Notes under the pieces: generated by a model
The model's input: the letters and a program-made list of their open reading frames with translations, nothing else
What the model was told of the DNA's origin: nothing
The model's database searches: none
Assembly (NCBI GenBank): GCA_034189125.1
Contig: JAXHVB010000035.1
Location: 1 to 11,476 of the forward strand
Direction: 5' to 3'
Source: UBA5862 sp002408105
GTDB taxonomy: Bacteria; Pseudomonadota; Gammaproteobacteria; Pseudomonadales; UBA5862
DNA: 11,476 nt
In this document: one piece after another, positions 1-7,466 of the stretch
Layout: each line of letters opens with the position of its first letter
Numbering within the stretch: position 1 is the stretch's first letter
Made by a program: the position numbers and the translations under genes

Positions 1-662
1 GTGCGGTTGGCGAGTGCGCCGGTGAAGGCGCCGCGTTCATGGCCAAACAGCTCGGACTCGATCAGGGTTTCCGGGATCGCGGCGCAGTTGACGCTGATCA
101 AAGGTTTGTCTGCCCGGGGACTGAGTTCGTGAATGGCCCGTGCGACCAGCTCCTTCCCGGTACCCGATTCACCTTGAATGAGTACCGTGGTGTCGGTGCG
201 CGCGACTTTCGCAATGCGGCTGTAGAGGTCGCGCATGGCCGGGGCGCGGCCAATCATGGCGGGAATTTCTGTGGCTGCGGAGGTCGGGGTCGCGTTTGGC
301 GAGGGGCGCCGTGTGGCCAGAATGCCCTTGATGGTGTCGAGCATTTCACCATGGTCGAAAGGCTTGGCGATGTAGTCGACTGCGCCGTGCTTGAGCGATT
401 CGACCGCCGAACGCACGCTCGCGTAGCTCGTCATGATCAAGACCGGGGTACCCTCTGCCTTTGAGATCAGGGTGGTTCCGGGCGCGCCTGGAAGCCGCAG
501 GTCACTGACGATCAAGTCGAAGTCGGTGAGGTCGTGGCGGCTTTCGGCATCGTTGACGGATCCGGCTTCGGCAACACTGTAGCCATTGCGCTCCAGCAGG
601 CGGCGCAGCGTAGAACGGATGATGTCCTCGTCCTCGACCACCAAAATGTTGGATTTCGACAC
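1..662 (-). CDS. cbrB: CbrB-like NtrC-family sigma-54-dependent response regulator (C-terminus beyond left edge)
   Basis: This is a cytoplasmic transcription activator that would be phosphorylated by the CbrA-like kinase encoded just upstream and would then drive sigma-54 promoters; in Pseudomonas CbrB activates carbon/nitrogen-use genes and small RNAs of the CrcZ type. About 220 residues are present. Receiver domain, residues 4-115: acidic pocket E10/D11, phospho-acceptor D54 in SDLRLPG, T78 and K100 of the AKPF motif. AAA+ domain from about 137: Walker A GESGTGKE (164-171) and the sigma-54 contact loop GAFTGA (211-216). Walker B and the HTH lie outside the window. The start is GTG at 662, with an AGAGGTGG ribosome site 3 nt upstream and reading straight into the receiver fold. 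It follows cbrA by 46 nt. The NtrC-type assignment is certain; the CbrB name rests on its position next to an SLC5-kinase fusion and the dksA-gluQ synteny. Confidence 0.9.
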   Translation of the reverse strand, partial: MSKSNILVVEDEDIIRSTLRRLLERNGYSVAEAGSVNDAESRHDLTDFDLIVSDLRLPGAPGTTLISKAEGTPVLIMTSYASVRSAVESLKHGAVDYIAKPFDHGEMLDTIKGILATRRPSPNATPTSAATEIPAMIGRAPAMRDLYSRIAKVARTDTTVLIQGESGTGKELVARAIHELSPRADKPLISVNCAAIPETLIESELFGHERGAFTGALANR

Positions 663-691
663 AACCCACCTCTGCTGCTTCGGGTTAACGG

Positions 692-708
692 CCCGCGCTC
701 GGTGCGGG
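692..708 (-). other. Small hairpin between cbrA and cbrB
   Basis: Directly after the cbrA stop codon the sequence CCCGC (704-708, minus strand) can pair with GCGGG (692-696) around a 7-nt loop. There is no T tract, so it is not a classical terminator. It could weaken or process the transcript between kinase and regulator, or be chance in GC-rich DNA. Low certainty. Confidence 0.25.
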
Positions 709-3657
709 TTACTGCGCTGATTCTACCCACTTTGGCAGGCGAACTGTTACCTTCGTACCCATTGTCCTTCCACTTCCCCAAGGGCTCGTCACTTCCAGAT
801 CACCCCCGTGTTCCAGCACGATGTGGTAGGCGACTGCCAGCCCGAGCCCGGTGCCACGGCCGGGTTCCTTGGTGGTGAAAAACGGGTCAAAAACGCGGTC
901 TTGCAAGGATTTGGGTATTCCATCTCCACGGTCAATGATGCTCACTCGAACATCGGTGCCGGTGGTCCAGGATTCGATGCGGATGGGCTGATCAGCCGGC
1001 GAGGCATCCCGGGCATTGTCCAACAGATTGACGAACACCTGTTGCAGTTGCTGGCTGTCGCCCCGCACGTAGAGGTCGCGTTGGCACTGGTTGTCAAAAG
1101 CGGCGCCCTGATCCCCTCCAGCCAGGGACAGCAAAGCCACGGCCTCCGCGACGGGCTCGGCCACATCCACCAGCACGTGCCCTGCATCGCTGCCCGTGGG
1201 CCGACCCTGGTGCGCGAAATTCACCAAAGTCTGCACGATGCGGCTGATGCGCCCTACCTGCTGGCGGATTTGTTCAGCCAGTTGGAGCAATTCGGCCTCA
1301 TGGGTCTCGGCGGCCAGGGTTTGCGCGAGGCCATCAATGCCGGTCACGGGGTTGCCGATCTCATGCGCCACGCCCGCTGCGAGTCGGCCGATCGATGCCA
1401 GGCGCTCACTGTGCATCAGTTGGCGTTCGAGCCGTTGGTTTTCGGTCATGTCCTCTACCAACAGCACCCGGTGGCCCATTTGGTGCGATGGGTTTTCGGC
1501 CACCACCGACTGATGGAGGGTCAGCCAGTGATCGCGGTGGTCAAAATGTATCTGCTGCTTGTGCAAGTGGCCATGCTGGCCTTCCAGAAACTGCGTCAAC
1601 AGGGGTCCCCAGGGTTCTGGGAGGGTCCGGATTTGCGAGCCAATCACCCAGCTGGCCGTGATGCCAGTGAGTTGTTCCATGACCCGGTTCCACATCAAAA
1701 CCTCGCCATCGATTCCGACCGAAACCACGCCGATGGGAAGGTCCTGCAGGGTCTGACGGTGGTACCTGCGCAGCCCGTCCAACTCGGCGGCCAGGCCACG
1801 GAGGTCCGAGCGGACCGTTTCCAGGCGATTTTCAATGAAGTTGATGTCCTCGCTGTCGTAGGCAAAGGAGGACTCCTTGTACGGCAATACACGTTGCACG
1901 ATCTCGCGTGCCGCGGTTGGGCCCATCTGCCCCGACAGGTTCGCTTCGATGCGGTCTCGAAGCCGGCGCAGGGCGTAGGGACGGCGTTCTTCCATGGACA
2001 ACTGCAGGGCGTCCAGGGCGTCCTGGACCTCGATCCGGGCGTTCTCCGCTCCCAGCGCACGGCTGAGCTGGATGATGAAGTGCTCGGGGGTGGGCTGGGC
2101 CAGTTCGCGCCGCTGCGGTCTGCGGATGTTGTCGACTGAACAGATTTCGGCAGCGCTTTTCTCTTGGGGTGAGCGTTCCGATGCCATCGACACCAGGCCA
2201 AAGGCGCACACATTGGCGAACAGCGAGGCGAGCGCGGTAACACTCCAGCCCTCATCACCCCTCCAAAAGGCCCCTGCCGGTGCGAGAAGCCCCGGCTCGC
2301 CGCCGGCGGTGGGAAGCAACAGGCCCAGCCCCCAGACCGCGAGCCCTGCAAGCAAACCGACCACGAATCCAAGCCGTGTGGCCCCTGGCCAGTACAGCAC
2401 CCCGAGCGTCCCCGGAAGCAATTGAAGCGCCGCCACGTTGCTGGCCAGCGCCAGCGTGGACAGGGTGCTCCAGTCGGGCATGAGCGACGCGCAGGCGTAT
2501 CCGGCCAGCAAGGCGGTAAGAATTGCAATCCGGCGTGCACGCGCGATCCAGTGGTGCAGGGGGCGATTGCCACGCGGTTGGTAGTAGGGAAGCAACAGGT
2601 GGTTCAGTGCCATGGTGGCGAGTGATGTGCAGCTTGCAATGGTCACCGAAGCGGCGCCGGCCAGCACGATCAGCAGCACCAGGACCCACATCAGGGGGGG
2701 CGTTGGAGGTGGTGCTGTCTCGTTCAGTTTGCCGGACAGCAACGCAGGGAGAGACAGGTCCAGGGTTGCCGCCGCCCATACAATGGGCAGCACGGGCAGC
2801 GCCAGTGCCAGCAAGTACAGAGGCAGCGCCCAGCTGGCCAATTTGAGCTGCTGGTCCGAGCGGGCCTCTGTAAAGGTCATTTGGTACATGTGCGGCGCCA
2901 GTACGGCAGACGCGAAAAACACCAGCAGCAGCACGCGGGTGGATGATTCGCCGAGTGGCTTGTGGAGGCTGATCAGCGCCTCCGGATTGCTTTGCAGCCA
3001 GGCGTCGAGCCCCGTCCAGCCGCCAAAGATCCAATATATTGAACCGGTTCCAAGTGCGACAAACCCGAGCAGCTTCACCACGCTGGATGCTGCGATGGCT
3101 GCAACCATGCCATCGTGCTTGCGCTCTGTGGACACCCGGTGGGCTGCAAAGCCCAGGGTGAACAGGCCGATCAGCAAGGCGAACAGGCCAACACCAAAGG
3201 CGTTTTGGGGGCCACTTCCAGTGCCCCAACGGAACACTTCGGCGACACCGCGAAATTGCAGACCGATGATGGGTATGGTGGCTGTGACCAGAACCAGGGT
3301 CGCCAGAACTCCAGTCAGGCTGCTCTGGTAGCGAAAAGCGAGCATGTCCGGCAACGAATTGAGTTGGTGGCTGTGGGCAATGCGGGCGTAGGGTTGGAGA
3401 AAAATTGGGGCCAACAAAAACGCAGCACTGATGCCAAGGTAGTAAAACAAAAAGTTGTAGCCATGGGCGGTGGCGAAACTGAGGCTCGAGAGCAGGGCTC
3501 CAACGCCCGCGTAGGCCCCAAGCGACAATACGTAGGTCACTGGGTGGCGGGCCATGCGAGTGGGCCAACCTCCGCGGGATGCCCAAAAGCCCACCGCGAA
3601 GAATGCTGCGAAGAATGCCGCAGAGGTTGCCGTCGCGTACCCGATCGCCAGGGTCAC
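709..3657 (-). CDS. cbrA: CbrA-like sensor histidine kinase fused to an SLC5 (sodium/solute symporter) domain
   Basis: Membrane sensor kinase, partner of the regulator encoded 46 nt downstream. Residues 1 to about 490 form a many-helix transporter-like domain of the SLC5/SSS type. A linker at about 520-625 (STAC-like position in CbrA) leads to a PAS domain at about 635-735 (LQDLPIGVVSVG start). The dimerisation domain carries H765 in AAGVAHEIGNP, and the ATPase domain has the N box NLLDNARDA (877-885), DRGDGIP (909-915), FDPFF and GRGTGLGL (933-940), so the kinase looks intact. CbrA of Pseudomonas has this architecture and senses or transports amino acids such as histidine; the ligand here is unknown. 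Start: GTG at 3657 with GAGGGG 6 nt upstream (982 residues). The frame stays open to TTG at 3717 (1002 residues), but that codon has AAGG only 2 nt away and adds a proline-rich tail unlike coding sequence. Family certain, start probable. Confidence 0.9.
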   Translation of the reverse strand: MTLAIGYATATSAAFFAAFFAVGFWASRGGWPTRMARHPVTYVLSLGAYAGVGALLSSLSFATAHGYNFLFYYLGISAAFLLAPIFLQPYARIAHSHQLNSLPDMLAFRYQSSLTGVLATLVLVTATIPIIGLQFRGVAEVFRWGTGSGPQNAFGVGLFALLIGLFTLGFAAHRVSTERKHDGMVAAIAASSVVKLLGFVALGTGSIYWIFGGWTGLDAWLQSNPEALISLHKPLGESSTRVLLLVFFASAVLAPHMYQMTFTEARSDQQLKLASWALPLYLLALALPVLPIVWAAATLDLSLPALLSGKLNETAPPPTPPLMWVLVLLIVLAGAASVTIASCTSLATMALNHLLLPYYQPRGNRPLHHWIARARRIAILTALLAGYACASLMPDWSTLSTLALASNVAALQLLPGTLGVLYWPGATRLGFVVGLLAGLAVWGLGLLLPTAGGEPGLLAPAGAFWRGDEGWSVTALASLFANVCAFGLVSMASERSPQEKSAAEICSVDNIRRPQRRELAQPTPEHFIIQLSRALGAENARIEVQDALDALQLSMEERRPYALRRLRDRIEANLSGQMGPTAAREIVQRVLPYKESSFAYDSEDINFIENRLETVRSDLRGLAAELDGLRRYHRQTLQDLPIGVVSVGIDGEVLMWNRVMEQLTGITASWVIGSQIRTLPEPWGPLLTQFLEGQHGHLHKQQIHFDHRDHWLTLHQSVVAENPSHQMGHRVLLVEDMTENQRLERQLMHSERLASIGRLAAGVAHEIGNPVTGIDGLAQTLAAETHEAELLQLAEQIRQQVGRISRIVQTLVNFAHQGRPTGSDAGHVLVDVAEPVAEAVALLSLAGGDQGAAFDNQCQRDLYVRGDSQQLQQVFVNLLDNARDASPADQPIRIESWTTGTDVRVSIIDRGDGIPKSLQDRVFDPFFTTKEPGRGTGLGLAVAYHIVLEHGGDLEVTSPWGSGRTMGTKVTVRLPKWVESAQ

Positions 3658-3753
3658 CCGCAGCCCCTCGGTGCCTGGTCCAGGTGGTGGCCCGGATGGT
3701 TTGCTGCTGAGTGGCAAGGCCTTAGGAAGCCCGATGTGGCCACTGCGGGGCCT

Positions 3754-3930
3754 TTAGTGCTCATCGGGTTCCTTCACGAGCTGCAACAGCCCGGCCAGCG
3801 CAATCACGCTGCCCCACACCAGAAAGGGTCGATACCAGGCACTCTGGCCATCCCCTACCCACTCCTGGACACCCGGAAACAACAGCACCACCGCGATCGC
3901 GAGCAGCATGATGGAGCGGGGGACGAACAC
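3754..3930 (-). CDS. Small two-helix membrane protein between gluQ and cbrA (cbrX-like)
   Basis: A 58-residue ORF fills the space between gluQ and cbrA. Two hydrophobic stretches are visible, residues 7-20 (IMLLAIAVVLLFPG) and 35-52 (RPFLVWGSVIALAGLLQL), separated by a short polar loop with EWVGDGQ, and ending in the charged tail KEPDEH. Length and position match the short ORF lying before cbrA in Pseudomonas (called cbrX in P. putida), which is linked to cbrA expression. The start is GTG at 3930, only 6 nt after the gluQ stop and with no good ribosome site, so translation is probably coupled to gluQ termination. An internal ATG (residue 8) is the alternative. The ORF ends 36 nt before the TTG and 96 nt before the preferred GTG of cbrA. 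The product function is unknown; either a leader for cbrA or a small CbrA partner would fit. Confidence 0.8.
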   Translation of the reverse strand: MFVPRSIMLLAIAVVLLFPGVQEWVGDGQSAWYRPFLVWGSVIALAGLLQLVKEPDEH

Positions 3931-3936
3931 CGCCGG

Positions 3937-4884
3937 TCAGGCCCCCAGGGCCGCGGCACTCTGTCCGCTCAACTGGGGCCCCTTGGGAACCTGGCCAAGG
4001 TGCCAGTGTGCCACCGCCCACTCCAGCAGCTCGCCGGGGGGCGCAGGCTTCAGTGCCACCGGTGGCGGCGCCCCGAGCAGCGTCAGAGCCGCGTGCAGGT
4101 TTTGTGAAGCCTGACGGACATCCAGGGGCTTCGCGCCGGTTTGTTTGCTGAGTTTGTGTCCGGTTGGGCTGCACACCACGGGCAGGTGTGCATAGCGAGG
4201 AACCGGCGCGGATGGGTCCAATTGGGCCATGACCTCCAGTTGCCGTGGCGTAGAGTCCAGCAGGTCGGCGCCCCGGACCACATGGGTGATCGCCTGGTCC
4301 AGGTCGTCGAAGGCCACCGCGAGCTGGTATGACACGATTTGATCGCGGCGCCAGATCAGCAAGTCCCCGCACAGCGATGCGAGCGAAAACCGCTGAGGGC
4401 CTTGAATCCTGTCATTGAAATGGGTGGTGGTGTCGCGGGTTTTGAGCCGCAGCCCGGCAGTCTTGTCCGCCGGTGGTGGTTGGTCGCGGCAGTGGCCATC
4501 GTAGCGAATCAAGGCGCCCGACGCGGCAAGCCGCTTGCGTGTACAGCCGCACCGGTAGGCGCGTCCGGCGTCAAGCCAGGCATTGGCGGCCTGGCGGTAG
4601 TGCTCAATGTGCCGGTGCTGATGCCGGACTGCGCCATCCCAGTGGAGGCCGTGGGCTTCGAGTGCTGTGAAGATTGCATCAGCTGCTTCGTCGGTGCAGC
4701 GCCGGTGGTCGATGTTCTCGATGCGCAGCAGCCATTCCCCATGGTGGACGCGTGCGTCGAGGTGGCTGCCCACCGCGGCCAGCAAGGATCCGAGGTGCAA
4801 GGGCCCGGTCGGAGAGGGCGCAAACCGGCCGCGGTATCGGGGTGGGGGGGTGGCGCGGGTGGAGGGAGCCGGCACGTCCGCCAA
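3937..4884 (-). CDS. gluQ: Glutamyl-Q tRNA(Asp) synthetase
   Basis: GluQ (YadB) activates glutamate and attaches it to queuosine at the wobble position of tRNA-Asp; it resembles the catalytic half of glutamyl-tRNA synthetase and lacks an anticodon-binding domain. The 315-residue length fits this truncated form. Visible are GRFAPSPTG (19-27) followed by HLGS (30-33, the HIGH signature), the acidic RIENID (54-59; usually RIEDxD), the zinc site C112/C114 with Y128 and C132 in YDGHCR, THVVRGADLL (200-209), and KLSKQ (244-248, the KMSKS equivalent). It starts 3 nt after the dksA stop, as in many gammaproteobacteria where dksA-gluQ is an operon. The furthest-upstream start is TTG at 4884; GTG at 4875 is possible. 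Neither has a clear ribosome site, consistent with coupling to dksA. Function is secure from motifs; exact start is not. Confidence 0.93.
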   Translation of the reverse strand: MADVPAPSTRATPPPRYRGRFAPSPTGPLHLGSLLAAVGSHLDARVHHGEWLLRIENIDHRRCTDEAADAIFTALEAHGLHWDGAVRHQHRHIEHYRQAANAWLDAGRAYRCGCTRKRLAASGALIRYDGHCRDQPPPADKTAGLRLKTRDTTTHFNDRIQGPQRFSLASLCGDLLIWRRDQIVSYQLAVAFDDLDQAITHVVRGADLLDSTPRQLEVMAQLDPSAPVPRYAHLPVVCSPTGHKLSKQTGAKPLDVRQASQNLHAALTLLGAPPPVALKPAPPGELLEWAVAHWHLGQVPKGPQLSGQSAAALGA

Positions 4885-4887
4885 GGT

Positions 4888-5310
4888 CTAGCCGTGGTGC
4901 TGGCGCTCTTTGATTTCGTCCAGCGTCTTGCAATCGATGCACAGCGTTGCCGTGGGACGTGCCTCTAGCCGCCGAATGCCGATCTCGACGCCGCAGGTGT
5001 CGCAGTACCCATAGTCGTCATCGTCGATGCGGTCAATGGTCTTTTCGATCTTCTTGATCAGCTTTCGCTCACGATCACGGGCCCGCAGTTCGAGGCTGAA
5101 TTCTTCCTCTTGACTGGCCCTGTCTGCCGGGTCCGGGAAGTTCGCTGCGTCGTCCTGCATGTGGTGGACGGTGCGGTCGACTTCAGCCATGAGTTCTTGG
5201 CGCCATTTCAGAAGAATTTCTCGGAAGTGGCTGAGTTGGCCAGGACTCATGTACTCCTCGCCTTTCTTGGGCTTGTAGGGCTTGAACGCTTTGCTGGCCT
5301 CGGTGGGCAT
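4888..5310 (-). CDS. dksA: RNA polymerase-binding transcription factor DksA
   Basis: DksA binds in the RNA polymerase secondary channel and with ppGpp represses stable RNA promoters and activates amino acid synthesis promoters. The 140-residue protein has the coiled coil (about 25-97) with the tip sequence FPDPADRAS carrying D60, D63 and A65, equivalent to the functional D71/D74/A76 of E. coli, and the four-cysteine zinc finger C103/C106/C124/C127 in YCDTCGVEIG and LCIDC. The C-terminal half is almost gammaproteobacterial consensus. The chosen start is ATG 5310, preceded by GGAG at 8 nt spacing, giving a protein close to the Pseudomonas length. The frame remains open to 5412, but the extra 34 residues are proline/alanine-rich and match no DksA N-terminus. 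It is first in the leftward array with gluQ and diverges from the aminotransferase gene. Confidence 0.96.
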   Translation of the reverse strand: MPTEASKAFKPYKPKKGEEYMSPGQLSHFREILLKWRQELMAEVDRTVHHMQDDAANFPDPADRASQEEEFSLELRARDRERKLIKKIEKTIDRIDDDDYGYCDTCGVEIGIRRLEARPTATLCIDCKTLDEIKERQHHG

Positions 5311-5424
5311 GGTCGGTACTCCAGGGATCTTCGTGGCGATGCCAGAGGTGGCAGGTGCCCTGGGGGCTGATGTTGTGTGGCACGGCACCGGAATCTTCCC
5401 GGGGCTGGCCAATGGCGAGGCGCA

Positions 5425-5453
5425 AAGCTAGCAGATCACCAGGGGTTTGACCA
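5425..5453 (-). promoter_or_regulatory. Candidate dksA promoter
   Basis: On the minus strand TGGTCA (5448-5453) is followed after 17 nt by TAGCTT (5425-5430), preceded by TGC, giving an extended -10 look. The match to sigma-70 consensus is 4/6 and 3/6, so this is only a candidate. It would leave a leader of about 108 nt before the dksA ATG. The 245-nt space between dksA and the aminotransferase must hold the divergent promoters; I could not place a convincing rightward one. Confidence 0.25.
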
Positions 5454-5555
5454 CACTTTTTGAATGAGGCCGTGATCTGGTCGTGGCGCACCTGATTGGG
5501 TACCCTCGCCAGCCCCGGTCTCCGGGGAAAACGAGTCCGCAATTGGGGATGGGGC

Positions 5556-6749
5556 ATGGGTGGAACACGGCCAGGGCCTGATTTTGCGCAGCGCGTTGGC
5601 GCGATCGCGCCTTTTCAGGTCATGCAGATACTCGAACACGCCCAGCAGATGGAGCGTGCGGGGCGGTCTGTTGTCCACATGGAGGTGGGTGAGCCCGATT
5701 TTGATACGCCGCCGGCCGTGGTGGAGGCCGGTTGCCGCGCGCTGCAGGCCGGTGCCACGAAGTACAGCCCATCCGCCGGGCTGCCAGACCTGCGCGCAGC
5801 GCTCAGCGCCCACTATGCGGCGGACTTTGGCGTGCAGGTTCCGGCAGAGCGGATTTTCATCACCCCTGGCGCGTCGGGTGCATTGCTGTTGGCCAGCGCC
5901 CTCTTGCTTGAGCCGGGCCGAGAGGCTTTGATCACAGACCCTGGGTACCCGTGCAACCGCAATTTCATTGAGGTCTTTGGCGCCCGTGCCAAGCCGGTCG
6001 CGGTGGGTCCAGCCGAGCGCTACCAGATGACCGCTGCCGGGGTGCGCCGTCATTGTGGGCCGGATACGCGGGCGGTGTGGGCGGCGTCCCCGGCCAATCC
6101 GACCGGCACCACACTCACCCCGGCTGGGCTTGCGGAGTTGGTGCGGGCATGCGACGACCATGGCCTTGCGCTGGTGATGGATGAAATCTATCAGGGCCTG
6201 GTCTATGGCGTGGGCCCAAGCTCCGTGCTGGCCCACACCGACGCGGCCTACGTAGTGGGCAGCTTTTCGAAGTATTTTGGTATGACTGGCTGGCGCCTGG
6301 GCTGGATCGTGGCGCCTGAGGCGGCCATCGATGCGCTGGAGCGTTTGAGCCAGAACCTGTTCATCGCAGCCTCCACACCGGCACAAGTTGCTGCGTTGGC
6401 GGCTTTCGCCCCGGAGACTCGGACCGAACTCGAGACCCGACGGGAGCAATTCGGAGTGCGTCGTCGGTTGTTGCTGGACGGACTGCGTGCGCTTGGCTTC
6501 GATGTGGAGGTGGAGCCGGACGGTGCTTTTTATGTCTACGCCGGGATCGCGAGGTTCGGGCTCGACAGTGCTTCTTTCTGCGACCGGTTACTGGCGGAAC
6601 AGGGCGTGGCCGCCACTCCTGGAACCGACTTTGGCGGTCACCGGGCCGATGCGTTCGTCCGTTTCTCGTACACGACTTCGACCGCTGCGATCGAGCGCGG
6701 GCTTGAGTGCATTGGCCGCTTCGTGGCCACCCTGGCGATGTCCCAATGA
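5556..6749 (+). CDS. PLP-dependent class I/II aminotransferase
   Basis: A cytosolic fold-type I aminotransferase of 397 residues, the usual length. Visible are EVGEPDFDTP (43-52), the cofactor phosphate region TPGASGAL (103-110), SPANPTG with N181, the pyridine-binding DEIY with D209, the Schiff-base lysine K239 in SFSKYFGMTGWR (236-247, matching the class I attachment signature), and the substrate carboxylate arginine R369 in FVRFSY. The amino donor and acceptor cannot be read from the sequence. A paralogous aminotransferase lies beside dksA in Pseudomonas, so position as well as sequence is conserved. The start is ATG 5556 behind a GGGGATGGGG ribosome site; the frame opens further to TTG 5496, but the added residues look untranslated. 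Its TGA overlaps the ATG of sfsA, indicating a two-gene transcript. Confidence 0.93.
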   Translation: MGGTRPGPDFAQRVGAIAPFQVMQILEHAQQMERAGRSVVHMEVGEPDFDTPPAVVEAGCRALQAGATKYSPSAGLPDLRAALSAHYAADFGVQVPAERIFITPGASGALLLASALLLEPGREALITDPGYPCNRNFIEVFGARAKPVAVGPAERYQMTAAGVRRHCGPDTRAVWAASPANPTGTTLTPAGLAELVRACDDHGLALVMDEIYQGLVYGVGPSSVLAHTDAAYVVGSFSKYFGMTGWRLGWIVAPEAAIDALERLSQNLFIAASTPAQVAALAAFAPETRTELETRREQFGVRRRLLLDGLRALGFDVEVEPDGAFYVYAGIARFGLDSASFCDRLLAEQGVAATPGTDFGGHRADAFVRFSYTTSTAAIERGLECIGRFVATLAMSQ

Positions 6750-7444
6750 ACTACCCACGCCCCTTGGTGGCAGGGACCCTGCTGCGGCGCTACAAGCGGT
6801 TTCTCGCTGATGTTGAAATCAACGGCGAACGGGTCACCGTGCATTGCCCCAATACCGGCGCGATGACCGGCTGCGACCTTGTAGGCAGCCGGGTGTGGTG
6901 CCTGCCAAGTGACAACCCCAAGCGCAAGTATCCACTGACCTGGGAGTTGGTGGAGTCGCCCGGCGGTTCCCTGGTTTGCATCCATTCGGCACGCGCCAAT
7001 CGACTGGTGGGTGACGCACTGAACGATGGCTGTCTGGCACCTTTTGCTGCAGCCGGGGCGTGGCGCAGCGAGGTGACTTTGCCGGGCGGCAAAGCGCGCT
7101 GCGACTTTGCACGCCCGGAGGGGACGCCGCCCACGTACATTGAGGTCAAGGCAGTGACACTGTCGGGTGGGGGCGGGCAGGGCTGGTTCCCTGACGCGCC
7201 GAGCGTGCGCGCCCACCGGCAGCTTGCAGCATTCGCCGCCTTGGCGGATGGGGGGGCGCGGGCGGTACTGGTTTATGTGGCACTGCGCAGCGATGTTCGC
7301 ACGGTGGCGCCCGCGAGCGACATTGATCCCCGCTACGCTGAGGCGGTGGCTTGCGCCCGCGCTGCAGGTGTTGAGGTGCTGGCCTGGTCCACTGAGGTCG
7401 CGCTTACAGGCCTGGCGTTGGCTGAACCCATCCCTGTGACTTGA
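6746..7444 (+). CDS. sfsA: SfsA family protein (sugar fermentation stimulation protein homologue)
   Basis: SfsA is a conserved bacterial protein named for an effect on maltose use in E. coli; it binds nucleic acid and its C-terminal half resembles PD-(D/E)XK nuclease folds, but the molecular role is not settled. At 232 residues it equals the E. coli length. Recognisable blocks are FLADVEINGERVTVHCPNTG (residues 19-38) followed by AMTGC, KRKYPLTWE, the CDFxRP...IEVKAVTL block containing the D...E-x-K triad, and GWFPDAPS. Two normally conserved spots differ: the usual EVKNVTL is EVKAVTL, and the usual FPDAVTxRGxKHL is FPDAPSVRAHRQL. The start ATG 6746 lies in an ATGA overlap with the aminotransferase stop, so translation is coupled. 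It ends convergently 18 nt from the Rieske gene. The sfsA-dksA-gluQ linkage is also seen in E. coli. Confidence 0.93.
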   Translation: MNYPRPLVAGTLLRRYKRFLADVEINGERVTVHCPNTGAMTGCDLVGSRVWCLPSDNPKRKYPLTWELVESPGGSLVCIHSARANRLVGDALNDGCLAPFAAAGAWRSEVTLPGGKARCDFARPEGTPPTYIEVKAVTLSGGGGQGWFPDAPSVRAHRQLAAFAALADGGARAVLVYVALRSDVRTVAPASDIDPRYAEAVACARAAGVEVLAWSTEVALTGLALAEPIPVT

Positions 7445-7466
7445 CGGGCAGCAGCGTCCGAGTCAC
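7436..7466. terminator. Hairpin at the sfsA / Rieske convergent junction
   Basis: GTGACTTG (7436-7443) pairs with CGAGTCAC (7459-7466), using one G-U pair in the sfsA-sense RNA, and the stem can continue ACG/CGT past one bulged base to an 8-nt loop. Both stop codons lie in or at the edge of the arms. No T tract follows on either strand, so it would act as a bidirectional transcript-end structure rather than a textbook intrinsic terminator. Confidence 0.4.

Noticed and set aside
808..2139. 443-codon plus-strand ORF opposite cbrA
   Set aside because: It mirrors the kinase half of cbrA, shows no recognisable domain, and long antisense frames are common opposite GC-rich genes.
2255..3586. 443-codon minus-strand ORF in another frame of cbrA
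   Set aside because: The overlapping cbrA frame has clear membrane helices; this frame is rich in R, P, H and W with no domain, as expected for an off-frame shadow.
3115..4107. 330-codon plus-strand ORF across cbrA, the small ORF and gluQ
   Set aside because: It crosses three genes on the other strand and has low-complexity, glutamine- and arginine-rich content with no family features.
5311..5412. 34-residue N-terminal extension of DksA
   Set aside because: The ribosome site GGAG and the normal DksA N-terminus point to ATG 5310; the extension is proline/alanine-rich and unlike known DksA.
5436..6449. 337-codon minus-strand ORF opposite the aminotransferase
   Set aside because: The aminotransferase frame carries all PLP motifs; the opposite frame has none.
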